The notes below the pieces were generated by a model. It was not told the origin of the DNA. It searched no databases and saw only the letters and a list, made by a program, of their open reading frames with translations. From Bolinopsis microptera (lineage: Eukaryota > Ctenophora > Tentaculata > Lobata > Bolinopsidae), in NCBI RefSeq assembly GCF_026151205.1, contig NC_087082.1, positions 2,198,001 through 2,262,000 of the forward strand: 64,000 nt of DNA, in the 5' to 3' direction. Below, in pieces: positions 11,165 through 22,718 of the stretch; the first letter of the stretch is position 1; the number at the start of each line of letters is the position of its first letter. The position numbers and the translations under genes were made by a program.

Positions 11165-11466
11165 TTTGATCTCTTTCTTCGATGTTTCATCTACGAACTT
11201 TTGGTAGTAAGCTACGAGAGATTTAGAGATGGACTGTCGGATAGCGTACACCCGGGCAGTTGCTCCACCACCTCGAACTCTAATCCTGATGTCGACACCC
11301 TCGAATCTCTTAGGACGGGCTCCAACACTTTGTATCTGAGGGCAGAAGGTTCCAGAAGATCGATAGGTACTCCGTTTACTTTGATCATACCATTTCCTTC
11401 TTTGGTGTATGCCACTGCCGTGGCGGTCTTCTTGCAACCAAACACTTGCACTGATTTGACCAATAA
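11165..11466 (-). pseudogene. RPS16 fragment, copy 1 (broken)
   Basis: Minus-strand reading starts [20 protein letters not shown] and continues as ribosomal protein S16 (uS9 family). Relative to the two copies at 12456 and 13938 it lacks 13 bp (CTTCTCGGAAAGA) after the LLEPVL codons, a frameshift, and has Arg to Cys in FGRKK. It ends at ATCAAAG, where it joins ADH exon sequence. Upstream it joins the kinase fragment directly at ...TTATTGGTCAAATC, having lost the ATG. Confidence 0.9.
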
Positions 11467-12455
11467 CTGGAAATAACATTGGAACTCGTTCAAAGAAATA
11501 TCGGCCCAATGTCTCATCATCTCCAGGAGCAAGACAGGAATTCAGAGGTGGATAAAGTTTAACAGCATCGTGGTAGTGCTGCTGCAAATTCCGGATGAGT
11601 CGCATCAAACAGTTGAAAATGTCTGGTACAGACGATTGAGGGAGCCTCACCTGATTAAAGAGTCTGTTTCTTCTCAATCTTTCTCTGTACAACTCATCAT
11701 TATATTCCATAACCTCAGGGATAGGACACCCATGTGCAAAACTCTCCAAGCTGCTCCATATATTTTCCATGGATGATATCATGCTTTCGTTTTGATATCG
11801 ATCTTTGAAAGTGTTGAAAAATTGTTCATTACACTTCATTCTCTCACTATATGACCAAAAAAACGGGTGTTTTAATATCTCAGTTGTGTTAGGACGTGAA
11901 CTGATAACACCACTTATGCAGGTGTCAACAAGCATATCAGCCAATATGGAGTCTCCCAGGTAATCGTAATCTAGAGGAGAATAGAATATGTCGTCACCTG
12001 GCCGGTTTAAAGTCGAGCTTATATACGAGTATCTTTTTGCTTTCTTTATAAACCTGTTTCTGTGCTCATCAGATCCAAATGGATGGATTTGCTGCTTATT
12101 TCGTCCCTCAGACAGCACATAATGTACAATACATCCATATGCAAACACGTCAATGGCTGGAGTCAACTTCATTGACCCATTAAGGACCTCTCTGGCCATC
12201 CAACCATGAGTGCCAACAGCAGCTTGTGACACAGACAATTTCTCTTTCCCATCTTTCATCTTCCTTGTAAGCTCTAACTCACAGATAACAGCTTTGTATC
12301 CATAAGTCATAACGGTTATCACTATCATCACGTACAAGTATATTCTGAGGTTTAAGATCCCTATGTAGATAGCTTTGACTGTGAATATAACGAAGACCAC
12401 AAGCTATACCGAACAAGAGATTTTTCTTGAAGCCCCAATCGTCACAAGCCGTCAT
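11467..12455 (-). pseudogene. IRE1/RNase L-like pseudokinase-KEN fragment, copy A
   Basis: The reading begins mid-domain with [11 protein letters not shown] and [10 protein letters not shown] (frame ending at 12279). It then continues in another frame with [14 protein letters not shown], the [11 protein letters not shown] activation end, VDVF-like [13 protein letters not shown] and HPFFW. A KEN nuclease-like tail follows, with [11 protein letters not shown] and [13 protein letters not shown]. This order (kinase C-lobe, HPFFW, KEN) is diagnostic for IRE1/RNase L. A one-base shift near 12300 is required. The DFG position reads ELE and APE reads ARE. The N-lobe and lumenal/ankyrin parts are absent. 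It is fused upstream to the RPS16 C-terminus and downstream to RPS16 copy 1. Confidence 0.85.
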
Positions 12456-12868
12456 ATTTGGCACGGGCACCTGGACCTCCGAATTTCTTGGGTTCGCATC
12501 TTCTGGGATCGGCCACCAACATTTACTTATCGTAATTCAGAAGGATATCTTTGATCTCTTTCTTCGATGTTTCGTCTACGAACTTTTGGTAGTAAGCTAC
12601 GAGAGATTTAGAGATGGACTGTCGGATAGCGTACACTCGGGCAGTTGCTCCACCACCTCGAACTCTGATCCTGATGTCGACACCCTCGAATCTCTTCTTT
12701 CCGAGAAGTAGGACGGGCTCCAACACTTTGTATCTGAGGGCAGAAGGTTCCAGAAGATCGATAGGTACTCCGTTTACTTTGATCATACCATTTCCTTCTT
12801 TGGTGTATGCAACTGCCGTGGCGGTCTTCTTGCGACCAAACACTTGCACTGATTTGACCATCGTCTCT
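12456..12868 (-). pseudogene. RPS16, copy 2 (intronless, one in-frame stop)
   Basis: The ATG at 12861 opens 117 codons of ribosomal protein S16, including [34 protein letters not shown] and [17 protein letters not shown] follows and the same frame then resumes with MLVADPRRCEPKKFGGPG, the normal S16 C-terminus. The stop replaces the residue just before LLVADP. The last residues are replaced by kinase sequence after AKY. Full-length S16 is about 146 residues. It has no introns, which suggests a processed origin, but no poly(A) or target duplication is seen. Confidence 0.9.
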
Positions 12869-12877
12869 CGGCTCAAA

Positions 12878-13937
12878 TTATTTGTTATCCAAATATATTA
12901 GTATGCCGGCGCTACTATCTTCATACAATCTGGCAAACATGTATATAACTGGAAATAACATAGGAACTCTCTCAAAGAAATATCGGCCCAATGTCTCATC
13001 ATCTCCAGAAGCAAGACATGAACTCAGAGGTGGATAAAGTTTAACAGCATCGTGGTAGTGCTGCTGCAAATTCCGGATGAGTCGCATCAAACAGTTGAAA
13101 ATGTCTGGTACAGACGATTGAGGGAGCCTCACCTGATTAAAGAGTCTGTTTCTTCTCAATCTTTCTCTGTACAACTCATCATTATATTCCATAACCTCAG
13201 GGATAGGACACCCATGTGCAAAACTCTCCAAGCTGCTCCATATATTTTCCATGGATGATATCATGCTTTCGTTTTGATATCGATCTTTGAAAGTGTTGAA
13301 AAATTGTTCATTACACTTCATTCTCTCACTATATGACCAAAAAAACGGGTGTTTTAATATCTCAGTTGTGTTAGGACGTGAACTGATAACACCACTTATG
13401 CAGGTGTCAACAAGCATATCAGCCAATATGGAGTCTCCCAGGTAATCGTAATCTAGAGGAGAATAGAATATGTCGTCACCTGGCCGGTTTAAAGTCGAGC
13501 TTATATACGAGTATCTTTTTGCTTTCTTTATAAACCTGTTTCTGTGCTCATCAGATCCAAATGGATGGATTTGCTGCTTATTTCGTCCCTCAGACAGCAC
13601 ATAATGTACAATACATCCATATGCAAACACGTCAATGGCTGGAGTCAACTTCATTGACCCATTAAGGACCTCTCTGGCCATCCAACCATGAGTGCCAACA
13701 GCAGCTTGTGACACAGACAATTTCTCTTTCCCATCTTTCATCTTCCTTGTAAGCTCTAACTCACAGATAACAGCTTTGTATCCATAAGTCATAACGGTTA
13801 TCACTATCATCACGTACAAGTATATTCTGAGGTTTAAGATCCCTATGTAGATAGCTTTGACTGTGAATATAACGAAGACCACAAGCTATACCGAACAAGA
13901 GATTTTTCTTGAAGCCCCAATCGTCACAAGCTGTCAT
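12878..13937 (-). pseudogene. IRE1/RNase L-like pseudokinase-KEN fragment, copy B
   Basis: Near-identical to copy A with an offset of 1482 bp, including the same frame change after [10 protein letters not shown]. It retains its own C-terminus (FPVIYMFARLYEDSSAG..., stop at 12878), which copy A has lost by deletion. The stop is followed after 17 bp by the ATG of RPS16 copy 2. Confidence 0.85.
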
Positions 13938-14350
13938 ATTTGGCACGGGCACCTGGACCTCCGAATTTCTTGGGTTCGCATCTTCTGGGATCGGCCACCA
14001 ACATTTACTTATCGTAATTCAGAAGGATATCTTTGATCTCTTTCTTCGATGTTTCGTCTACGAACTTTTGGTAGTAAGCTACGAGAGATTTAGAGATGGA
14101 CTGTCGGATAGCGTACACTCGGGCAGTTGCTCCACCACCTCGAACTCTGATCCTGATGTCGACACCCTCGAATCTCTTCTTTCCGAGAAGTAGGACGGGC
14201 TCCAACACTTTGTATCTGAGGGCAGAAGGTTCCAGAAGATCGATAGGTACTCCGTTTACTTTGATCATACCATTTCCTTCTTTGGTGTATGCAACTGCCG
14301 TGGCGGTCTTCTTGCGACCAAACACTTGCACTGATTTGACCATCGTCTCT
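13938..14350 (-). pseudogene. RPS16, copy 3 (same stop as copy 2)
   Basis: Same sequence as copy 2 shifted by 1482 bp, with ATG at 14343, the in-frame TAA after NYDK and the fusion to kinase sequence after AKY. The shared defect shows the copies arose by duplication of an already broken chimera. Confidence 0.9.
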
Positions 14351-14359
14351 CGGCTCAAA

Positions 14360-14989
14360 TTATTTGTTATCCAAATATATTAGTATGCCGGCGCTACTAT
14401 CTTCATACAATCTGGCAAACATGTATATAACTGGAAATAACATAGGAACTCTCTCAAAGAAATATCGGCCCAATGTCTCATCATCTCCAGAAGCAAGACA
14501 TGAATTCAGAGGTGGATGAAATTTTACAGCGTCGTGGTAGTGCTGCTGCAAATTGCGGATAAGTCGGATCAAACAGTTGAAAATTTCTGATGAAGCCGAA
14601 ATAGAAAATCTTTTTCTTTTTCTTTTGAGTCTTTCTCTGTACAAATCATGATATTTCAAAACCTCAGGGATAGGACACCCATGTGCAAAACTCTCCAAGC
14701 TACTCCATATATTTTCCATGGATGATATCATGCTTTCGCTTTGATATCGATCTTTGAAAGTGTTGAAAAATTGTTCATTACACTTCATTCTCTCACTATA
14801 TGACCAGAAAAACGGATGTTTCAATTTCTCAGCGGTGGGAGGACGGGCAATGATAACACCACTAATGCAGGTATTCACAAGCATGTCAGCCAATATGGAG
14901 TCTCCCAGGTGATCGTAATCTAGAGAAGAATAGAACATGCCGTCATGTGGCCGATTTAAAGTCGAGCTTATATACGAGTATTTTCTCAA
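14360..14989 (-). pseudogene. IRE1/RNase L-like KEN fragment, copy C (diverged, truncated)
   Basis: Covers [11 protein letters not shown] to the same C-terminus as copy B. It is clearly more diverged than A and B (for example SISASSEIFNCLIRLIRN replacing the VPDIF region, and a deleted acidic residue pair in KYHDLYRERL). The unit breaks off at about 14989 in AT-rich DNA, so HRD and activation segment are missing. It is probably the oldest member of the array. Confidence 0.8.
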
Positions 14990-14999
14990 TCAACGAAAT

Positions 15000-15252
15000 A
15001 TAACACTGATAAAATTTGACAATTGAACAATTCATCGAATAAATAATCTGAAATAATTGAAGAAAAATAAACGAAATTTATAACGTTGAATAAATGAATT
15101 ATAAATGCCCTTCTTAAAAGGATCTACTGCTAAAATTATGTCCCACTCAAGTTTACAATTCACGATGATTGCTTTTGAGATTCATTAGAGTGGAGAGTTG
15201 CAGCTGATAGATCTTCCGTCTTACTTCAATGGTTTTCTCCGGAGAATTGCAT
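15000..15252. other. AT-rich spacer
   Basis: No supportable gene or repeat; unlike the sequence on either side. Confidence 0.4.
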
Positions 15253-15337
15253 TGACATAATCATCAGATTTAGGGGTTTTACCGGTCCCTGAGATTGGTT
15301 TAGCACTGCTTCCTAGCGCACTTTCTATAACAGCTAA
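15253..15337 (-). pseudogene. Duplicate of part of Tudor exon 9591-9736
   Basis: 85 bp match 9608-9692 with one difference (A to G). It covers the codons for LAVIESALGSSAKP through KSDDY. The copy is cut by the 100-N gap at 15338 on one side and diverges at GATTATGTCA on the other. Confidence 0.9.
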
Positions 15338-15437
15338 NNNNNNNNNNNNNNNNNNNNNNNNNNNNNNNNNNNNNNNNNNNNNNNNNNNNNNNNNNNNNNN
15401 NNNNNNNNNNNNNNNNNNNNNNNNNNNNNNNNNNNNN
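15338..15437. other. Assembly gap (100 N)
   Basis: Exactly 100 unknown bases, the usual placeholder for a scaffold gap of unknown size. Confidence 1.
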
Positions 15438-16249
15438 CAATGATGTGTTATTGTTTACTTGTTCTGTTCTAGATGTACATAAACAATTGCTCAACATGTA
15501 CTCATGTTATTTGTTTACATTACCACTCATCTCCACCCAAGAAGAACATGATATTTAGTGTGGTGTGTTCTATCTGAGTTTAGCACAGTTTGTCTGTGTG
15601 TGTTTGTATGTGTTTATTTGTATACATGTATGTTTAATGTGTATGTGCATAATATTATGTCTATGTGTTTACTGTTTATGTGTTTATGATTATGAATGTG
15701 TGTAAGAATGTATGTAAAATCGCGAGGCCCCATCCTTGTAATGATAATATAATGTGTATGTGTCTTCTAGTATTCTTCCTATAACGGCTAACCGCTACAG
15801 GCTACACTAGACTCATTTTGCTGCTCATTCTTCGATGCGGGCTCAAATTCTTTCATGGACGAAAATGTCGTGTCTTATTATACACAGTATGAGTTATGTA
15901 GGTATTGATCATTCAATCGCGATCAAATTATAAATAAAGAATTTACGTTAAAATGTATTTAAAATATATCCAAAGGAATTTCCATGTCCTCGAATCAAAT
16001 TTTCCTTAAATACGCCCAAATCTCAATTCCAATAAATACAATATTGTCTGTAATATCGTGCACTGTGATAATTTAACAAGCAAGCATGTGATTACAACTG
16101 GTAGTTCATCTCACGATCCTACTTAATATTAAATATTTAACAATTGAATCTGAAGAGAACGATATATTATTAATAATACGTTATGCAGATAGTTTATTAA
16201 ATTATTAAGAAATGTAGTATGCCATGAGAAGGTTCGTTCCCTTTTTTTT
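15438..16249. other. Gene-free spacer with a TG-rich stretch
   Basis: 15590-15720 is an irregular TGTGT/TTATGTG-rich stretch. No coding exon or RNA gene is recognised in the rest. Confidence 0.4.
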
Positions 16250-19200
16250 AATCAATAAACTTTCAAATTGTTATTGAACTGTCCAGAGGTACTTAATTAA
16301 ATGGGTTTTAAACACGGATGGCCTTGAGATTTCCCTTAATTCATAAGGGAGTTTATTCCAAAGAATGTGTGCTCTGTAAAAGTAAGACTTAGATATGCCT
16401 GAACATCTGGTCTGGCTTGACGTAAGGTTTTGTGGAACTTGAGGAGAAATGTCAGATGTGATCGCCTTAACCTACTTCCCATGAAACGTCGTAAGTAAGG
16501 TGGAAATGTCACAACTGACATGTCATAAAAAATATTATGAAAATATAATATATCCTTGTAATCAAACCTTACCGAGAGTGGAAGGATATTTAGTTCCTTA
16601 CACGCTATGAAATACCTTTTTTTGTCCCTAAGGCTCAAGTAAATATCATTAAGGATCCACTTGATACCTCTTTTTTGTATCGATTCAAGTTTCTCCACCG
16701 AGGTTTCTGAATGAGGCCGCCAGACAATTGTGCAGTGTTCGAAATGACTTCTAACCTGAGATAGATAGAAGGCCCGACGTTTTTTAGTGTTCTTGGTGAA
16801 GTAACATGTTCTTTTTAGAAGGCCTAACCTCTGACTAGCCTTAGAGTATATCATATCACAGTGATGTGACCAATCTAACTTACTATTGATATGTACTCCA
16901 AGATCTTTTTCAATGTCTGTGTATTCGATAGCCGTTTCATTCATTGAGTACACAAAATTAACACTACGATTCATAGAATATGCTCGGGTAATAGAAAGAA
17001 CGTGACTTTTTGAAGGGTGAAACACCATCTTATTATGATGTGCCCAATTTTGAAGACTGTTAATATCCCGCTGGAGCAGCCAATGGTCATCCTGAGACGT
17101 GATTCTACGCCATAGTTTTGTATCATCAGCATACATGGTTATATTTGTTTCCGGTGACAAATCATCTGTAATGTCATTAAGAAATAGTATAAATAAAGTA
17201 GGCCCTAAAATTGAGCCCTGGGGGACACCTGATCTAACCTGACAGGGAGCAGACATTTTATTTCCAATGACAACCCTTTGGTATCTGTTTTCAAGGTAGC
17301 ACTTGAAGAATCTCAGTAGAGATGCATCAATGTTATATTGTTCTTTGAGCTTCAACAGAATTATGTCGTGGTTGACAGAATCAAAAGCTTTTTGGAAATC
17401 AAAGTATATTATGTCAGTGCGAACATTGTCATTGAGAGATAGGGCTAAGCTGTCACAGAAATTTACTAGCTGAGTTGTACATGATTTCCTACTCATGAAA
17501 CCATGTTGACGTTGATCAATAAGATGTTCACATCGATTGAGCAATTCATCCCGGATTACTTTTTCGTAAACTTTCATAATAATGCTTGTCAGAGAAATTG
17601 GCCTATAGTTGTTAACTTCAATTTTAGAGCCTTTTTTATGAACTGGAACAACGTTTGCCATTTTCCAATCTGCTGGAATACATCCAGTTTTATAAGAAGC
17701 TTCAAAAAGGATAGCAAGAGGCTTAGACAGGCTCACTGAACAGTACTTTAAAATTCTTCCATGGATATTGTCGGCCCCTTGCGCTTTACTTGGATCAATA
17801 TTTTCAAGTAAACCTTTGATTTTACAAGTGTCGAAATTGACCTGAAAATCACGGTCACTGGAAAAGTCGATATCTATATCATAATCACTACCCTCTGTAA
17901 ACTGTTCGTTAAAATATTTATTGAATAACTCACACTGTCCTTGCGGATCGGACCGTAGGCAACCATTGTAGCTGACTGTTTCAGGAATGCGATTAGAGTT
18001 TGATTTAGATTTCACAAAAGACCAGAACTTTTTGTTAATGAGATTTCTGTTATCATCATCTTCAAAGTTTGCGTCCAATTTTGCATCAACGAGATTTTTA
18101 AAATCCCTCCTAGCTTTGGAAAATTTTAAATATTTTTTTGGATTAGAAGACTGTTTCCATTCGTCATGTAGTCGCTCCTTTTTTCTACATAAATCAAAGA
18201 CATCTGAGTCAAACCATGGGGGTTGAAATTCATCGGAGACAGATATCTTAGGAATATGTGAATTACAATGAGAAGTGAAAATAGTATTGAAAACTGACCA
18301 GGCCTCTTCGACTGGTTTACCACTAAGTAGATGTTCCCAGTTTTCAGAATTCAGTGCATTATTTAAATTGGTCCAATTGGCCCTTTTGAAGCTATAGATT
18401 TTTCGTTTGGTAGACTTTTTCTTTCTAGCGTTAAGTCTTATGTCAAATCTTATCGCATAGTGATCCGACCCACAAATACCATGTTTACTGTCAACAATTA
18501 ATTCTGATATAATTTCTGGCTTATCCGTCAAAACTACATCTAGAACATTTCCCCTGTAATGTGTAGGGTCTGTTACCAGCTGCTGTAAAGATAAATCATT
18601 AAACGTATCAATGAATGCTTGTTCAATAGGAACAGAGGAGGAGCCCTCATCCCATCTGACCTGGGGCATATTCAAATCACCAACCAAGGTAATGCTCTGT
18701 ACTCTTCTACGCCTACGGATGTTATGTAGGTATTGCTTGACTCTATCATGGTTATCATTGCCAAGTGTGCCAACTCTGTAGAACGAGCTTAATATGGATT
18801 TTCTTCCTAACTTGTCAGAAAGCTCAATACTCAAAATCTCGGCTCTACATTTGACAGGAATGATTTTAGATTCTATGTCAAGACAATGTTTTATGGCAAT
18901 AAGGACACCACCCCCATTTACTCTGAATTTCCGACTATTCTGGGGGTCCGGGGGATGAGTAAAGCTAGAACGGTCAAGTCTAAATACTTTGTAATCAGCT
19001 GTCGAGATGATTTCACTATCATGGATATTGTCCTTTAACCATGTTTCATTATAAACTACAATATCTGGTTTATTGATATAAATAAAATGGTTTAGTTCGT
19101 GAATTTTTGTAGAGTGGAGAGTGGGATTTGCATCTCCAAGTTCACCAAAAGGGATCAAGCCCTGAACGTTACAATAAAAAACTGAGCAGTTTCCCGGGGG

Positions 19201-19746
19201 TCCTGGATTTTTCATGCTAGGGTTACAAATAAAGATAAGGAGAAAGTTTATGAGTAGTATCCAAAGGTAAAGTGATGCAGTTATATTTTGTAGATATGGG
19301 ATTAAGCCTCGTTTGGAATTGTATTTAACAAACAACGTATGTAGTGTTTTACCTCTAATAGATAAGCTACTCATTGTACGTCTAATTGCAATACCAAAGA
19401 TAACAAGGTAGAAATTGCAAAGTAAATTACCAAGACTGTTAATATTTAGTAGGAGTGGAGATTTAATAAGCTGTATCAGTTTAGCAGGGTTTGTAGGTGG
19501 GTTTTCCAAAATACAGGTGGTAAAACAGAGTAACATAACAAGGACGAAATAATAGTACATAAAAGCAAGACATATGTGATGTGGTTTGAATGAGTTTTGA
19601 ACGGGTGTGGAGTGTATTACTGAATTCTTTGTTCTCTTCTTGTTTGAGTGGCTATTATTAAAGTAGCCAATACGTTTTCTATATGTTTCTAACTCAATCA
19701 TGTGAAATCTAACAATAAAACGATAAAACGACCGACTGTGGAGCAA
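16250..19746 (-). mobile_element. Non-LTR retrotransposon (APE endonuclease plus RT, CR1/L2-like)
   Basis: One open frame of 1136 codons (19746-16336). Residues from about 190 form an apurinic-type endonuclease (FYCNVQGLIPF, YNETWLKDN, LVGDLNMPQ, GSDHYAIRF). From about 600 a reverse transcriptase follows: NYRPISLTSIIMKVYEKVI, FDFQKAFDSVNHD, VRSGVPQGSILGP and the catalytic MYADDTKLW. A C-terminal tail (HCTIVWRPHSE, RGIKWIL) follows the RT. The N-terminal ~180 residues have hydrophobic stretches and no clear zinc knuckle. The 3' end is a short A8 run near 16245-16250. The frame is intact, so recent activity is plausible. Clade assignment needs a tree. Confidence 0.93.
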
Positions 19747-21697
19747 TAATTCCCTTTACGGTGTGTAATTTGTACTTGTATTATTGTCCGTGTCCAGTTT
19801 GTTTGCGTGATCAACGCCCGTCCGTGATTAGTTATACTATCATAATCAGTTATGTGATATAATCACGTAACTGTAGAATTCATTTTCATCTATTTAAATT
19901 GAGAAAATAAGCAATATTCTGAGAAACGGAGATAACTCGTCTTAGATTAGATAAGATGTGATCAGCCAATCAGCTCATTCGAAGAGTGATGGACATAGAT
20001 GCTGGACTAATATTGAGGCTCATGATGAATTAAAATTATACGTGATATTATTTAGGTATAACTTAGGCTGAAATTTGTTCGAATTTAGTTTACAGGTTAT
20101 TATGGTGGATTTATAAGGTGACCATTTCCGCAGTTTGTTCTGTCAGCTACATGCTTGTTTAGTCGGTCTTGTTCTGTTCTTGAGTGAAATTGTTAAGTAG
20201 TGCAGCAATTCTATCATAAAGATTAATCACTTAACACGAAAAGAAAACTGACATAATAAATTTCTATACTGGCGCCGCAGGGGCAGATATCCTCTCTTTA
20301 GTCCTAGAGAAAGTAGAATGCAGTGAACCCAACACTCAGATAGCACGGATTGACCAGACAAATTAAAGTGTTTAATTGTTGGCAGAATACCAAATCTTTC
20401 GTCATTCCTGTCCACGTAGATAAATACTTCAAGACACAAAACTGAAATGGTCACCGACCATTTGCGCCTTATTTCCCACATTTACATACATAAGGTCTGA
20501 ACTCTGAAGTGATGCACGAAAGCATCGTCCCAGTACCCACGTACACGGTGCATTCCACCTACATCCTGGTCCCCAAGCTTCCTCCTCACTTCCTCCTTGC
20601 CACTGTTATCCAGCTGTCTCGGTCCCTATGGTATATATCTCCTTGTAAGTTTACCAGCGGAACAATTTACCAAGTTCTAAAGATTTGTCACCCCTGTATC
20701 TATCATATCTGATATCATATCCTTTAGCCCAATAAAAGAAGAGATCTTCCGTCCCTTTATGAGCAGCACAGAGTATGGATATCTAGAAATTACGGAATAA
20801 AGAATAACATTTTACCTGGCTTCCTTCAGTAGTGGTAGTAGTAGTAGCCACTCTTCAGGGTGGCCTTGAACTATAAATATCTAGAAATGGAGCAATGTGA
20901 CTTTCTTCAAGATGGTCCTAAAACTACAAAAGGTTGAGAGTAGAGAAACTGATTAATTTACCCTACTAAATGCACTGTAGTAACTATTTACTGTAATAAA
21001 CAGCCGAGACGTGATGAAATTTAGTTAATTCAATCCAATGCCACCCTGATAGTTGGTTAAACTTAAGAAAATAGTTCAACAAGTCATTTTACCAGACAGC
21101 ATCACATAATTTTAAATTAAACTTGCTCCACAACAAAGGCCTGGTACGTGCTTTAACCCCAGCCGATGACTCAGCTATACTTTGTGCCAATAAAACTCAT
21201 TGCTTCCCCGATTTCTAGTACAATTTTTGGTTGTTCTGGTGCAACTCCAAAAGTTTTTGAATCTTCGGATTGCTTTTCGAGTATTTTCTCAAGCTGAACT
21301 GAAGATACATTTACTTGGTTTTGTCATAACTTGGAATAAACCTTATGAGATGAGATGAAAATATATGATAAATCTAAAAGTCAGTTAATGTAATTTAATG
21401 ATAGCAACATTTGTCCGAAAGCTATGGCAACAAATCATACAGTGGATGACTGAATCGATATTTCTGAACTAAGAGAATGCCATAATTATTGTAGAGAAAG
21501 AAATCTAGGCACCTGCAGCCGCGAGTGCCATGAGCCAAATCAGAGATTTCAACATCTTCGGGCGTAACAAGCGGAGAAACAGCCAGAAATGAGGAGGCTC
21601 GTCGCCTCTTGCTAAACATCAATAAACTGTATATTTCTGTCTCAGTTTACTGTTTAGAGATTGAGAAAACACACTTGATCCACTATAATATTATCTA
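19747..21697. other. Spacer, no gene recognised
   Basis: Contains the probable 5' untranslated region of the LINE and about 1.7 kb of unrecognised DNA. A short minus-strand frame near 21565-21520 starts MLKSLIWLMALAAA, resembling a signal peptide, but the following GTGCCT is a poor donor and no next exon was found. Confidence 0.4.
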
Positions 21698-21705
21698 GTG
21701 TATGT

Positions 21706-21993
21706 CAGTGGCGTAACGTTGCCTGTTGGCGCCCCCCTGCCGAAAAGGCGCCCCCCTGTTGGCGCCCCCGCCCCTTTTGGTGCCCCTCCCTAAAATTGAA
21801 TAAATTAAGTGATTTTAGAGGATACGCCGGTAAAATCTCTAAAAAAGTGTGTATCTAGAGCAAAACGCGCAGTTTTGCTAGTACTTTAGTTAAGTTTTCG
21901 AAATTGTCCCACATTCAAAAGACGATTTGGCGCCCCCCTTAGACGGCGCCCCCCTGCACAGCGGGGTCAGCAGGGCCCTTCGTTACGCCACTG
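21706..21993. mobile_element. hAT-type MITE with 8-bp target duplication
   Basis: 288 bp with 13-bp perfect terminal inverted repeats CAGTGGCGTAACG and CGTTACGCCACTG. It is flanked by perfect 8-bp direct repeats GTGTATGT at 21698-21705 and 21994-22001. CAGTG ends with an 8-bp duplication are the signature of the hAT superfamily. The interior has GGCGCCCC-rich segments and no coding capacity. Confidence 0.95.
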
Positions 21994-22465
21994 GTGTATG
22001 TAGCACGCCTCATTATATAATATTATGTAAAAGTATGTAAAAGTAAGTTTCCACAAAGGGTTCACTTTTACTGCGATTATTTAACAGCTGGTTAATAACT
22101 CCTCCAGCCCCTCACAAGGAACCCTCTGGTTACTACTACACGGTGTAGCAACAATCTAACCAAACACTGTGGTCCCCTGTTTAAATGTTTAACACTCATT
22201 ATAAGGATTGTTAATATTAAACAGACACGTGTAGAGATAGTATCATGAACTGTGAGTAGATAGTATCATGAACTGTGTGAATGGTTTAAATATGGACTGT
22301 CTTTATACACAGTAACATCGCATGAACTGTGTATATATGGTAACATGAACTGTGTGTTGTTGTCACAACAGCCGTGTAGGTATGAGCCGTGTCCTTCGCC
22401 AGACCCGGCTCCGTATCAGATGACACTCCTCTCTGAGCCCCGCTAGGAGCAATATCATCAATATA

Positions 22466-22718
22466 ATAATACGTTAACTATAATAGTTAATATATACGTT
22501 AACTATATTAGTTAATATACGTTAACTATATTAGTTAATATACGTTAACTATATTAGTTAATATATACGTTAACTATATTAGTTAATGTAAGTTGACTTT
22601 ATTAGTTAACATATACGTTAACTATAATAGTTAATATACGTTAACTATATTAGTTAATATACGTTAACTATATTGGTTAATTTACGTTAACTATATTAGT
22701 TAATATACGTTAACTAAC
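22466..22718. repeat. Palindromic tandem array (22-24 bp unit)
   Basis: About 11 units of the type ACGTTAACTATATTAGTTAATAT. Each unit is a near-perfect inverted repeat around GTTAACTATA/TTAGTTAAC with HpaI-like GTTAAC cores. Small length and base variants occur (GTTGAC, TTGGTTAA). Confidence 0.9.

Noticed and set aside
11201..14383. Plus-strand frames opposite the RPS16/kinase array
   Set aside because: Shadows of the recognised minus-strand sequences, repeated with the same 1482-bp period.
21520..21565. Signal-peptide exon MLKSLIWLMALAAA
   Set aside because: Poor donor (GTGCCT) and no downstream exon found.
22466..22718. CRISPR-like array
   Set aside because: Units are contiguous palindromes without unique spacers, and the genome is eukaryotic.
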